Counted from the stretch's first letter, positions 1 through 6,739 are shown. The stretch is DNA of 8,932 bases from Nitrospirota bacterium (GCA_013151785.1 JAADHP010000092.1:1-8932); one strand, 5' to 3'. Numbers and translations are program-made. The notes: generated from the sequence alone by a model not told the origin.

Positions 1-43
1 ACCTTTATTATTTTCATACACCTATGCAAAGGAGGTAAACAAG

Positions 44-664
44 ATGGTTGAGAACATTCACTGGCTTGGGCATGATACCTTTAAGATTACTGGTAAGGAT
101 GTAACAGTATTTACTGACCCTTTTAAATTAAGATCAGCAGATAAGGCTGACATCATACTAATCACACATGAGCATTTTGACCATTGCTCACCTGATGATG
201 TGGCAAAGATCCAGACGGATGATACCGTAATTGTTGCCACACCTGACTGTGCTGCGAAACTCTCTGGTAATATCAAGACAGTAAAGCCAGGCGATATAAT
301 TGAAGTGAAGGGTGTCAGGATTGAGGCAGTGCCAGCCTACAACACAAACAAACAGTTTCACCCAAAGGATCGTAACTGGGTAGGATACATATTCACAGTT
401 GATGGCAAAAGGATTTACATAGCAGGTGATACTGATTATATCCCTGAGATGAAAACCTTCAGGGATATTGATATTGCTCTGCTTCCTGTAAGTGGTACCT
501 ATGTAATGACGGCAGAGGAGGCTGTGCAGGCAGCACTTGATATAAAACCAAAGGTTGCCATACCAATGCATTTTGGTTCAATCGTGGGTGATAAGTCAGA
601 TGCCGAGAGGTTTGCTGCTGCCCTTAAGGGAAAGGTGGATGTGGTGATTCTGAAAGAGGAATAA
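44..664 (+). CDS. Metallo-beta-lactamase-fold metal-dependent hydrolase (COG2220/UlaG-like)
   Basis: A 206-residue soluble protein with no signal peptide or membrane segment. It shows the metal-binding pattern of the metallo-beta-lactamase fold: HEHFDH at residues 42-47, an AGDTD motif around residue 129 (bridging Asp), and MHFG with His176 near the C-terminus. A further His at 106 sits where related proteins often have an extra active-site residue. The length and the early N-terminal WLGHDTF motif match the small COG2220-type stand-alone hydrolases (UPF0173/UlaG relatives), many of which are uncharacterised. The fold predicts hydrolysis of an ester or phosphodiester-type bond with a dinuclear metal site, but the substrate cannot be read from the sequence. 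The start is secure: a strong Shine-Dalgarno sequence (AAAGGAGGT, 28-36) lies 7 nt before the ATG. It appears to be monocistronic, because a repeat element begins 14 nt after the stop codon. Fold assignment is firm; biological role is unknown. Confidence 0.9.
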   Translation: MVENIHWLGHDTFKITGKDVTVFTDPFKLRSADKADIILITHEHFDHCSPDDVAKIQTDDTVIVATPDCAAKLSGNIKTVKPGDIIEVKGVRIEAVPAYNTNKQFHPKDRNWVGYIFTVDGKRIYIAGDTDYIPEMKTFRDIDIALLPVSGTYVMTAEEAVQAALDIKPKVAIPMHFGSIVGDKSDAERFAAALKGKVDVVILKEE

Positions 665-757
665 AGGTTCTTGAGCCCAAATCCACTTGTAAGAATAACA
701 AAGAATAGCTGAAACTAGTGGTATGGTTGAGTCTGAACGGTTTTGAATTTTGCACAA

Positions 758-779
758 GATTTGCCGTGGATGGCAAATC
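758..779 (+). repeat. Hairpin inside copy 1, nested in a second stem
   Basis: GATTTGCC (758-765) and GGCAAATC (772-779) form a perfect 8-bp stem with a GTGGAT loop. The 9-bp stem GAATTTTGC/GCAAAATTC (745-753 with 780-788) closes outside it. The matching hairpin in copy 2 (7747-7767) has different stem bases that still pair. Confidence 0.8.
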
Positions 780-803
780 GCAAAATTCCCTCGGAAGCGG
801 GGT

Positions 804-830
804 CCCCGAAAAGTCGTAGACTTTTTGGGG
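804..830 (+). repeat. Long hairpin inside copy 1
   Basis: CCCCGAAAAGTC (804-815), loop GTA, then GACTTTTTGGGG (819-830): a 12-bp stem with a single G-U type pair. Copy 2 carries a counterpart at 7670-7697 with altered but still complementary stem bases. There is no clean T-tract after it on this strand, so I do not call it an intrinsic terminator. Confidence 0.8.
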
Positions 831-917
831 CAGGAACTTGGATGTCCGCTGAGAATGAGTGTAAGACTCTACCATACCACTGCTATAACTTTATCGCTGG
901 ATTTGAGTTGAATATAT

Positions 918-1547
918 ATGATGGCTGATGCAAAGAAGATAACAGAACTGTTACTGAAAGAATATCCCAATCCGAAGATTGCCCTGAACTTCCGCACCCC
1001 CCTTGAACTGCTTGTGGCTACCATACTTTCTGCACAGTGTACTGACAAGAGGGTCAATGAGGTTACAAAGGATCTCTTCAAAAAATACAAAACAGCAGAG
1101 GATTATGCAAGGGCAGACCTGAAGAGATTTGAAGAAGAGATAAAGCCCACTGGCTTTTACAAAAACAAGGCACGCCAGATAATAAACTGCTGCAAGGCAC
1201 TTGTAGAAAAATATGGCGGTAAGGTACCTGACTCACTGGATGAATTGACAAGGCTGCCTGGTGTGGGCAGGAAAACAGCAAATGTTGTACTTGGAAGTGC
1301 CTTTGGAAGGCCTGCCATTGCAGTGGATACCCATGTCCTGAGAGTCAGTAACCGACTTGGCCTTGTAAATTCAAAAAAACCAGAAGAGGTGGAGTTTGAA
1401 CTTATGAGACTGATTCCAGAGGAATACTGGACACTTTTTACCCTGTCGATGATACTCCATGGCAGGCATGTCTGTAAGGCAAGAAAACCCCTGTGTGGAA
1501 AGTGTGTGCTTTATAAAGAATGCCAGTGGCCTGAGAAAACAAAATAA
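918..1547 (+). CDS. nth: Endonuclease III (DNA glycosylase/AP lyase)
   Basis: A 209-residue base-excision repair enzyme that removes oxidised pyrimidines and cleaves the abasic strand; cytoplasmic. The helix-hairpin-helix LPGVGRKTANVVLG spans about residues 113-126 and contains the catalytic Lys119. The catalytic Asp137 lies in AVDTHV. A C-terminal [4Fe-4S] loop is complete, with Cys186, Cys193, Cys196 and Cys202 in the C-x6-C-x2-C-x5-C spacing. Length matches the E. coli enzyme (211 residues), so the gene is intact. Two adjacent ATG codons (918 and 921) could be the start; no clear Shine-Dalgarno sequence precedes them. The start lies only 12 nt beyond the right end of repeat copy 1, so the untranslated leader is largely repeat-derived. 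The neighbours do not suggest an operon. Identity is secure; only the exact start is open. Confidence 0.97.
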   Translation: MMADAKKITELLLKEYPNPKIALNFRTPLELLVATILSAQCTDKRVNEVTKDLFKKYKTAEDYARADLKRFEEEIKPTGFYKNKARQIINCCKALVEKYGGKVPDSLDELTRLPGVGRKTANVVLGSAFGRPAIAVDTHVLRVSNRLGLVNSKKPEEVEFELMRLIPEEYWTLFTLSMILHGRHVCKARKPLCGKCVLYKECQWPEKTK

Positions 1548-1553
1548 ACACAA

Positions 1554-1658
1554 TCTCGCATGCCATCCAAGGCACGCTCCGAGGAGAAAATCAGGTTCAC
1601 CATCCTGGTGAACCTCTTTGATTTTCTGAAGCCCTTCAAAGGCAATACCTATATGCCT
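1554..1658 (+). repeat. Second-family hairpin repeat, apparently lacking its left end
   Basis: Begins 6 nt after the nth stop codon. Bases 1554-1593 match 8893-8932 at 38 of 40 positions. It contains a hairpin GCATGCC/GGCACGC (1558-1564 with 1571-1577, loop ATCCAA, one mismatch), then CTCCGAGG, then a nested stem: AGAAAATCA (1585-1593) pairs with 1619-1627 and encloses AGGTTCACCA (1593-1602) paired with 1606-1615; the two stems share the base at 1593. The right end, GGCAATACCTATATGCCT (1641-1658), is the inverse of 8864-8881 with 17 of 18 matches, which identifies it as a terminal inverted repeat. No left counterpart is visible between the nth stop and 1554. Confidence 0.75.
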
Positions 1659-1673
1659 GCTTTTTTGCAGACC
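1640..1673 (+). terminator. Possible weak intrinsic terminator region after nth
   Basis: AGGCA (1640-1644) and TGCCT (1654-1658) can form a 5-bp stem, followed after two bases by six T (1661-1666). CTGC/GCAG then flanks those T residues, and a second run of seven T follows (1674-1680). The stem is short, so termination here is plausible rather than clear. The same bases are the terminal repeat of the element above. Confidence 0.35.
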
Positions 1674-1712
1674 TTTTTTTCTATCGGCATTTTTTGGTGT
1701 TACAGCCTCACC

Positions 1713-1742
1713 TTGACAGGGAAAAAGGGAATCTGATTAAAT
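1713..1742 (+). promoter_or_regulatory. Putative sigma70-type promoter of the B12 operon
   Basis: A perfect -35 hexamer TTGACA (1713-1718) is followed 18 nt later by TTAAAT (1737-1742), a 4-of-6 match to the -10 consensus. ATTAAA with a 17-nt spacer is an alternative. Transcription would then begin near 1749-1752, about 25-30 nt before the riboswitch P1 helix, which is a sensible arrangement. Predicted from sequence only. Confidence 0.5.
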
Positions 1743-1747
1743 AAAAA

Positions 1748-1777
1748 TGCTAAATAAAGGACTTTCCTTTTTTAGCA
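1748..1777 (+). repeat. Hairpin immediately upstream of the riboswitch
   Basis: TGCTAAATAAAGGA (1748-1761) can pair with TCCTTTTTTAGCA (1765-1777), with a three-base loop and one bulge. It ends at the first base of P1, so it would sit coaxially beside the aptamer at or near the 5' end of the transcript. It could protect the RNA 5' end or help fold the leader; this role is inferred. Confidence 0.55.
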
Positions 1778-2094
1778 CAGACGGATGTGAGGAAGAGGGG
1801 TGTAACCGAGCACCCAGTATTCTGGATGCTCGATGAATCCCCCGCTGCCCCGCAGCCGTGAAGGGAACGAAAGCCCGTGCAAGGGGCAAGGAACAAGCAG
1901 CAGGTAACAAGAAGTTAAAATCAATGCCCCTTGCAAAAGCCACTGCCGGGCACCCGGATTAACCTGGATGCCCGGTGGGAAGGTGGGTGAGTAGGAGTAC
2001 AGGTAGCAAGGGACAGGCAGCAAGCAACAGTATTGTTACATGCCGTCTGTCACCTGTAGCTTGAACGCCCTGAGCCGGAAGACCCATCCGTCTG
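1778..2094 (+). ncRNA. Cobalamin riboswitch aptamer
   Basis: Senses adenosylcobalamin or a related corrinoid in the btuB leader. P1 is a perfect 10-bp helix, CAGACGGATG (1778-1787) with CATCCGTCTG (2085-2094). Between them are the conserved blocks in family order: GGAAG then GGGGTGTAA (1791-1805); AATCCCCC then GCTGCCCCGCAGCCGTGAA (1836-1862, like GCTGACGCGCAGCGGTAA of the E. coli btuB leader); GCCACTGCC (1939-1947); GGTGGGAAGG (1974-1983); and the B12-box type GAGCCGGAAGACC (2072-2084). Peripheral helices are visible: 1879-1888 with 1925-1934 (10 bp), 1946-1952 with 1969-1975, and 1998-2004 with 2052-2058. At about 317 nt it is longer than usual (around 200 nt) because of peripheral insertions. 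Its place before a btuB-btuFCD operon supports the call. Confidence 0.92.
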
Positions 2095-2098
2095 AAAT

Positions 2099-2112
2099 AC
2101 CTCGCGGGAGGT
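2099..2112 (+). promoter_or_regulatory. Expression-platform hairpin that sequesters the btuB ribosome binding site
   Basis: Four bases after P1, ACCTC (2099-2103) pairs with GAGGT (2108-2112) around a GCGG loop. The right strand and loop contain the Shine-Dalgarno sequence GGGAGG (2106-2111), 6 nt before the ATG at 2118. This is the position of P13/L13 in cobalamin riboswitches, where cobalamin-promoted docking of L13 with L5 blocks ribosome access. No T-tract follows, so control is probably at translation initiation rather than termination. The Shine-Dalgarno position also decides the btuB start. Confidence 0.75.
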
Positions 2113-2117
2113 TTGTC

Positions 2118-4184
2118 ATGAAATTCACTGACCCATCCTTTCTCAATACCCTCAAATCCGTACAAGATACATCTTCAATAAGATTCCGAGCTAAATCCAT
2201 GAGCGTCCTGATAGTATCTGCTCTGTTTATTGTTGCAGTATCTCTGCTGTCTTTTTCTGATGTCTACTCTCAGGAAAACACAAACCCATATGAAATGGCG
2301 GATATTGTAGTAACTGCCACAAGGTATGAAGAGAGTCTTCTTACTGTCCCAACAAACGTGACGGTTATCACAGAGGAGGAGATCAAGAATTCAACAGCAC
2401 TGAATATACCCGAACTTCTAAAAACAGAGGCTGGGGTTTTTGTAAACGATATAACAGGTAACAGGAGAAACATCACTGTAGATCTGAGAGGATTTGGTGA
2501 GACAGGTTCCCTGAATACCCTTGTGCTTGTTGATGGAAGAAGGGTAAACGAGGCAGACCTGAGTGGAACTGACTGGACACAGATACCCCTTGACCGTGTA
2601 AAAAGGATCGAGATTATAAGGGGTGCCAGGGCATCCATACTCTTTGGTGACAATGCAACAGGTGGTGTCATTAATATAATCACAAAGGAAGGTACGGCTT
2701 TAAGATACGGTTTTTCAGCTGGTGCTGGAAGTTATGATACCCAGAAAGGTTCGGCCTTTTTGAGCGGTTCAACAGAGAAGTTCTCCTACTACCTATCAGG
2801 CAGTTTTCTTACCTCAGATGGTTATCGGAGAAATAGTAAGACAGATGCAAAGGACCTTGGATTTAAACTGAATTATTTTCCTTCTGATAGACTGAAATTG
2901 GGTATCAGTGCGGGCTATCACAAGGATGATACAGGGCTTCCTGGTGCACTCACTGAGACCCAGTTGCGCTCTGGTACAGCCCGTACAGATACAAAATACC
3001 CGAGAGATTTCTCACGTGTTGAGGATTACTACGTGAAGACTGACGCTGAGTACACCTTCTTGAAGGAGAGTTTCTTCAAGACAGATCTGTCCTTCAGAAG
3101 GCGTTCAGTGCTCTCCTTTGCCTCCTTTGTGGGTGGAAACTTTCTTGGTGATACCAGGATTGACACAATAGGCATATCACCGCAGGTGGTACTTAATCAG
3201 TCATTAGGCAATATGAAAAATACGTTAAACATAGGCCTTGACTTCTACAGTAATGAAGAGGACATCGAGAATAAATCCATATTCTTTGGTTCTCCTTCAA
3301 AGGGCAATTATACCCTTAAGAAGAGAAATCTGGGTTATTACATCTATGATGACTTCAGACCTCTCAGCAACCTGACCATATCAGCAGGATACAGGTTTGA
3401 CAGGGCAAGGTTTATCTTCGACCCCAGCACTCCTGACAGGATAACCCATGATGAAGAACTCTACACTGCAGGTATAAACTACCACTTCCAGGGCAGGTCT
3501 TATCTCTATGCAAGTTACTCAAAGGGTTTCAGATATCCTGTGCTTGATGAAATGTATAGCTTCTTTGTAAATACGATAGATACAACCTTGAAACCACAGC
3601 GATCAGATGACTATGAGATGGGTATACGATACTATTTCAATAACTCCATATATGTACATGCCAACCTCTTCAGGATTGATACGAGGGATGAGATATTCTA
3701 TAACTCCCTTGCCTTCTCCAATGAGAACCTTGATGGAAAAACCCGTAGAGAGGGAGTTGAACTACAATTCCATGGAAACCTTACAAAGTGGCTTACTTTT
3801 GGAAGTAGCTATACCTTTACAAAGGCAAAGATAAAGGGTGGTGATTTTGACGGCAGGAGGATTCCCAATGTGCCTGAAAGCAAGATCACAGCTCAGATGA
3901 TAATTAATCCCATCCAGAACCTCATACTATCTCTTGAAGGTATTTATGTAGGAGAAAGACCCTTCATAAGCGACTTTAACAATTCCTATGGTAATCAGGA
4001 GGACTATACAGTATTCAATCTCAGGATTAGATATAAATGGAAAAAGGTCACCATATATGGAGACATCAAAAACATTACTGATGAGGAGTATTCAGAATAT
4101 GGTGTCATAAAGTATCCTGGCCTGAGGGCTGTTTATCCCTCCCCAAAACGCAACTACTTTGTTGGCCTTACAATGGAACTATAA
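2118..4184 (+). CDS. btuB: TonB-dependent outer-membrane receptor for cobalamin (BtuB-type)
   Basis: A 688-residue outer-membrane receptor, larger than E. coli BtuB (about 594 mature residues) but normal for the superfamily. A hydrophobic signal segment runs from residues 28 to 51 (Met-Ser-Val-Leu to VYS), with likely cleavage just before QENTN. A TonB box follows, ADIVVTATR (residues 61-69), close to the BtuB version. The plug domain is at about 75-190, with the typical VDLRGFG, VLVDGRRVN, IEIIRGARASILFGDNATGGVINI sequence split over residues about 123-185. The rest is an aromatic-rich beta barrel ending YFVGLTMEL. The substrate is inferred from the riboswitch upstream and btuFCD downstream. 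Start choice: the reading frame is open back to ATG 2040, but that would place the coding region inside the aptamer; ATG 2118 has GGGAGG six bases before it. Met at 2199 would give a shorter signal peptide but has no ribosome binding site. Confidence 0.93.
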   Translation: MKFTDPSFLNTLKSVQDTSSIRFRAKSMSVLIVSALFIVAVSLLSFSDVYSQENTNPYEMADIVVTATRYEESLLTVPTNVTVITEEEIKNSTALNIPELLKTEAGVFVNDITGNRRNITVDLRGFGETGSLNTLVLVDGRRVNEADLSGTDWTQIPLDRVKRIEIIRGARASILFGDNATGGVINIITKEGTALRYGFSAGAGSYDTQKGSAFLSGSTEKFSYYLSGSFLTSDGYRRNSKTDAKDLGFKLNYFPSDRLKLGISAGYHKDDTGLPGALTETQLRSGTARTDTKYPRDFSRVEDYYVKTDAEYTFLKESFFKTDLSFRRRSVLSFASFVGGNFLGDTRIDTIGISPQVVLNQSLGNMKNTLNIGLDFYSNEEDIENKSIFFGSPSKGNYTLKKRNLGYYIYDDFRPLSNLTISAGYRFDRARFIFDPSTPDRITHDEELYTAGINYHFQGRSYLYASYSKGFRYPVLDEMYSFFVNTIDTTLKPQRSDDYEMGIRYYFNNSIYVHANLFRIDTRDEIFYNSLAFSNENLDGKTRREGVELQFHGNLTKWLTFGSSYTFTKAKIKGGDFDGRRIPNVPESKITAQMIINPIQNLILSLEGIYVGERPFISDFNNSYGNQEDYTVFNLRIRYKWKKVTIYGDIKNITDEEYSEYGVIKYPGLRAVYPSPKRNYFVGLTMEL

Positions 4185-4206
4185 TGGATAGAAGGGGTGA
4201 GAGTTG

Positions 4207-5037
4207 ATGCTGGCTGTAGTCTTTGTAATAATTCTATCCCTTCTCTCACCCTCGTATATTGAAGCAGCAAATTATCAGAGGATAGTATCTCTGGCACCCA
4301 GTATTACAGAGATACTGTTTGCCATGGGTGTTGGTGAGAAGGTGGTGGGAGTAACTGTCTTCTGCGACAGACCTCCTGAGGCAAAGAAGAGGCCAAAGAT
4401 TGGAGGCATGTCAAACCCCTCAGTTGAGGCAATCCTGCGATTAAGGCCGGACATTGTTATTGTTACTACAGACGGAAACCCTGAAGAGGTGAATATTAGA
4501 TTGAACAAACTTGGAATAAAGACATATGTCTTCAGGGCAAGAAGGATAAAAGAGCTTCCCCAAGGTATCAGAGAACTGGGCAGGGCAATCGGAGAAGAGA
4601 TAAAGGCAAATGTTCTTGCCAGGAGGATAGAAGATTCAATAAGGGAGTTCGGTATTAACAGAGAGAAAAAAAGGGCCTTAAAGGCGCTCTTTATCATATG
4701 GCCCCAGCCCCTTATTGTCGCAGGCTCTGATACAGCCATTGACGATGCCTTTGAGATCCTTGGGATAGAGAACATTGCCCGCAGGGCAGGTTCACGTTAT
4801 CCGAGATACTCTGTGGAGGAGATAATCAGGGTTTCACCTGATATTATTTTCATAGGTGTTGGTATGGACCCGAAAAGCAAGAATATAAAGGAGTTCTCCG
4901 AGGTATTGATGAAAAGACTGAAGGATGTAAAGGCAGTAAAAGAGGGTAGGGTGTATTATGTTAGCGATGCCCTCTACAGGCTTGGTCCTGGAGTAATAAA
5001 GGGAATAAAAGAACTGAAGGAATACATTGATGAATAA
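4207..5037 (+). CDS. btuF: Periplasmic cobalamin-binding protein
   Basis: A 276-residue cluster A-II/type III substrate-binding protein of the Fe/B12 ABC family, close to E. coli BtuF in length (266). An N-terminal hydrophobic stretch of about 20 residues ends IEAA and probably is a signal peptide. The mature protein opens with QRIVSLAPSITEILFAMG, the standard BtuF entry motif, followed by a DRPPEAKKRPKIGG segment and SVEAILRLRPDIVIV. The second lobe contains AGSDTAIDDAFEILGIEN and VEEIIRVSPDIIFIG. It binds the corrinoid released by BtuB and presents it to BtuC. GAAGGGGTGA (4191-4200) serves as Shine-Dalgarno for ATG 4207; the adjacent in-frame TTG at 4204 is an alternative, and an in-frame stop at 4198 rules out anything longer. 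The signal sequence has no Lys or Arg before its hydrophobic core, which is unusual. It starts 22 nt after btuB and overlaps btuC. Confidence 0.93.
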   Translation: MLAVVFVIILSLLSPSYIEAANYQRIVSLAPSITEILFAMGVGEKVVGVTVFCDRPPEAKKRPKIGGMSNPSVEAILRLRPDIVIVTTDGNPEEVNIRLNKLGIKTYVFRARRIKELPQGIRELGRAIGEEIKANVLARRIEDSIREFGINREKKRALKALFIIWPQPLIVAGSDTAIDDAFEILGIENIARRAGSRYPRYSVEEIIRVSPDIIFIGVGMDPKSKNIKEFSEVLMKRLKDVKAVKEGRVYYVSDALYRLGPGVIKGIKELKEYIDE

Positions 5038-5992
5038 AAGGGGGATTTTCCTGACAGTATCTACAGTGGCTATCACCTGTATCTCTGTGTTTGTTGGTCC
5101 TGAGTGTATCAATCCCTTTCACCTGTCTCCTGTGGACAGGACGATTCTATTTTCCTTAAGACTTCCCAGGACAGTGGTTGCCTTCCTCATGGGTGCATCC
5201 CTTGGAGTTTCTGGTGCAGTGCTTCAGGGGTTTCTGAGGAATCCACTTGCTGACCCCTATATACTTGGACTTTCTGGTGGTGCTGCCCTTCTTGCCACAG
5301 GCGGAATTCTTCTTGGCAGCACAGCACTTGGCCTGTTTACCATCCCACTTTTCGCCTTTACAGGTGCAATACTTACAGGTGCAGTGGTTGGTATGCTTGC
5401 ATACAGAAGAGGAGGACTGCTTCCAGAAAGGCTGCTACTGGCAGGTGTGGGGCTTGGTTTTCTCTTCAGTGCCGTGCTTATGCTTATGATGAGCCTTTCC
5501 TCCAATGAGGGGCTCAGAAGGGCAATACAGTGGATATTTGGAGACCTCTCAATGGCTGACTGGTCACTGATACCCTATGCAGTAGTGGTTATGGCAGTAG
5601 GGTTTGGCCTTACCCTCTGGAGAACCAAGGCCCTCAATGCCCTTATGCTTGGTGATGAGATTGCCTACAGTCTTGGCTTTACACCTTTCAAGGAAAGACT
5701 TATTCTCTTTATATCAGTCTGTCTGATGACAGCCTCCTCTGTATCACTGGGTGGAATAGTGGGCTTCATAGGACTCCTGATACCACATATTGTGCGGTTC
5801 TTTGTGGGCTCTGATGCATCAGTGGTGATTCCCATGTCAGCACTTGCCGGTGGTGCAATGCTCTCTGTAGCTGATACCATTGGCAGAACCATTCTTGCAC
5901 CCATGGAATTGCCATCAGGAATTGTTACAGCCATTATTGGTGCTCCCTATTTTCTTATACTCTTAAGACGAAGGGAGATACTGGGAGGCTGA
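5030..5992 (+). CDS. btuC: Cobalamin ABC transporter permease (FecCD family)
   Basis: A 320-residue inner-membrane permease, near the 326 residues of E. coli BtuC, with about ten hydrophobic segments spread over the whole length. Family signatures are clear: the LRLPRTVVAFLMGASLG segment and GAVLQGFLRNPLADPYILG near residues 35-75, a DEIAYSLGF cytoplasmic region (about 205-215) that contacts the ATPase, and GGIVGFIGLLIPHIVRFFVG at about 240-260. It should form a BtuC2D2 channel for corrinoids delivered by BtuF. ATG 5030 overlaps the btuF stop (ATGAATAA), and GAAGGA (5016-5021) lies 8 nt upstream; a TTG at 5027 is possible. The overlap implies translational coupling with btuF. Confidence 0.95.
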   Translation: MNKRGIFLTVSTVAITCISVFVGPECINPFHLSPVDRTILFSLRLPRTVVAFLMGASLGVSGAVLQGFLRNPLADPYILGLSGGAALLATGGILLGSTALGLFTIPLFAFTGAILTGAVVGMLAYRRGGLLPERLLLAGVGLGFLFSAVLMLMMSLSSNEGLRRAIQWIFGDLSMADWSLIPYAVVVMAVGFGLTLWRTKALNALMLGDEIAYSLGFTPFKERLILFISVCLMTASSVSLGGIVGFIGLLIPHIVRFFVGSDASVVIPMSALAGGAMLSVADTIGRTILAPMELPSGIVTAIIGAPYFLILLRRREILGG

Positions 5993-5995
5993 CAG

Positions 5996-6739
5996 GTGGA
6001 TATAATACTTACAGAGAATGTAAGCTTTTCATATAATCATCAGACATTCATTAAGGGTCTGAGAATAAATATCAGGGAAGGAGAGTTTGTAGGGCTAATT
6101 GGCCCCAATGGCTCTGGTAAGTCAACAGTGCTGAAGCTGGCTGCAGGGATTTTGAGGCCAGACTCTGGCAGGGTGCTTCTCTGGGGCAGGGATATAAGCA
6201 CCTATAACGGGAAAGACAGGGCAAAGCTGATCAGTTATCTTCCTCAGATGCTTAACATGAAGGTACCCTTTAAGGTGTCAGAGATAGTCAGGATGGGACT
6301 GTATCCCTATGATATCCCTCCTGGGCAAACCCCTGAGGAAGCACTCCATATGGTAGGACTCTCAGAAAAAAAGGATGCCTACATAACAGAGCTAAGCGGA
6401 GGTGAAAGGAGAAGGGTCTATCTTGCCATGACCCTTCTGCAGGGTGCCGGTTTGCTGCTCCTTGATGAACCCCTTGCAAACCTTGATATCCGTTATCAGG
6501 TTGATCTGCTTGGTTTACTTAGAGACCTCAGAGACAACAAGGGAATATCCATATTCATGGCACTTCATGACATCATACAGATAGAGAAGTTTGACAGGCT
6601 ATATATTATCAAGGAGGGTAATATAATTGCTGAGGGATCACCTGAAGATATAATCTGTGACAGCCTTCTCAGTGATCTCTATGGAGTGAACATAAGAGTC
6701 ATACGTGATAAAGATGGAGGGTTTTTATTCAGGATATGA
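5996..6739 (+). CDS. btuD: Cobalamin ABC transporter ATP-binding protein
   Basis: A 247-residue ATPase that energises BtuC on the cytoplasmic face. All nucleotide-binding motifs are present: Walker A GPNGSGKST (residues 36-44), Q-loop in SYLPQ (about 80-84), signature LSGGERRR (about 134-141), Walker B LLLLDEP, D-loop LANLD, and the switch His in ALHD. This is the arrangement of FepC/BtuD-type iron and B12 ATPases. The start is GTG 5996 with GGGAGG (5983-5988) seven bases upstream, three bases after the btuC stop. The gene ends in an ATGA overlap with tonB. Identity as an Fe/B12-family ATPase is certain; corrinoid specificity comes from context. Confidence 0.95.
   Translation: MDIILTENVSFSYNHQTFIKGLRINIREGEFVGLIGPNGSGKSTVLKLAAGILRPDSGRVLLWGRDISTYNGKDRAKLISYLPQMLNMKVPFKVSEIVRMGLYPYDIPPGQTPEEALHMVGLSEKKDAYITELSGGERRRVYLAMTLLQGAGLLLLDEPLANLDIRYQVDLLGLLRDLRDNKGISIFMALHDIIQIEKFDRLYIIKEGNIIAEGSPEDIICDSLLSDLYGVNIRVIRDKDGGFLFRI

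Larger units (their letters stand above)
678..905 (+). repeat. MITE-like inverted-repeat element, copy 1 (non-coding, structured)
   Basis: A 228-bp element bounded by CAAATCCA (678-685) and GCTGGATTTG (896-905), which are imperfect terminal inverted repeats. Inside are longer inverted repeats, 717-734 and 864-881 (17 of 18 bases complementary), that frame a core of 129 bp. The core holds nested hairpins: GAATTTTGC (745-753) pairs with 780-788, enclosing GATTTGCC (758-765) paired with 772-779, and CCCCGAAAAGTC (804-815) pairs with 819-830. The same element occurs at 7598-7833. The left arms match at 51 of 57 positions and the right arms at about 41 of 43, in the same orientation, yet the core is in the opposite orientation (735-758 is the reverse complement of 7767-7790 with one mismatch). 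No transposase or credible ORF is present. It looks like a non-autonomous mobile or structured intergenic repeat; the mobility class is inferred. Confidence 0.85.

Noticed and set aside
884..889. TATAAC in the right arm of copy 1 as a -10 promoter box for nth
   Set aside because: No acceptable -35 sequence at the correct distance, and copy 2 has an inserted base that breaks the motif.
743..928. Small reading frame within repeat copy 1 (61 codons)
   Set aside because: It lies in nested hairpins, has no ribosome binding site, runs into nth, and is not kept as a frame in copy 2.
1594..1625. Strong intrinsic terminator formed by the AGGTTCACCA hairpin
   Set aside because: The sequence after the stem is CTTTGATTTT, not a clean T-tract, and those bases instead pair with 1585-1593 to make the outer stem.
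1554..1627. CRISPR repeat or array
   Set aside because: The hairpin units are not regularly spaced, and no spacer-repeat alternation or cas gene is present.
2040..2117. Longer btuB reading frame starting at ATG 2040
   Set aside because: It would translate the 3' half of the cobalamin aptamer, including the B12 box and P1; the ATG at 2118 has a good Shine-Dalgarno sequence and gives a sensible signal peptide region.
1737..2165. Minus-strand reading frames across the btuB leader
   Set aside because: They arise from the GC-rich riboswitch helices and show no domain or start signal.
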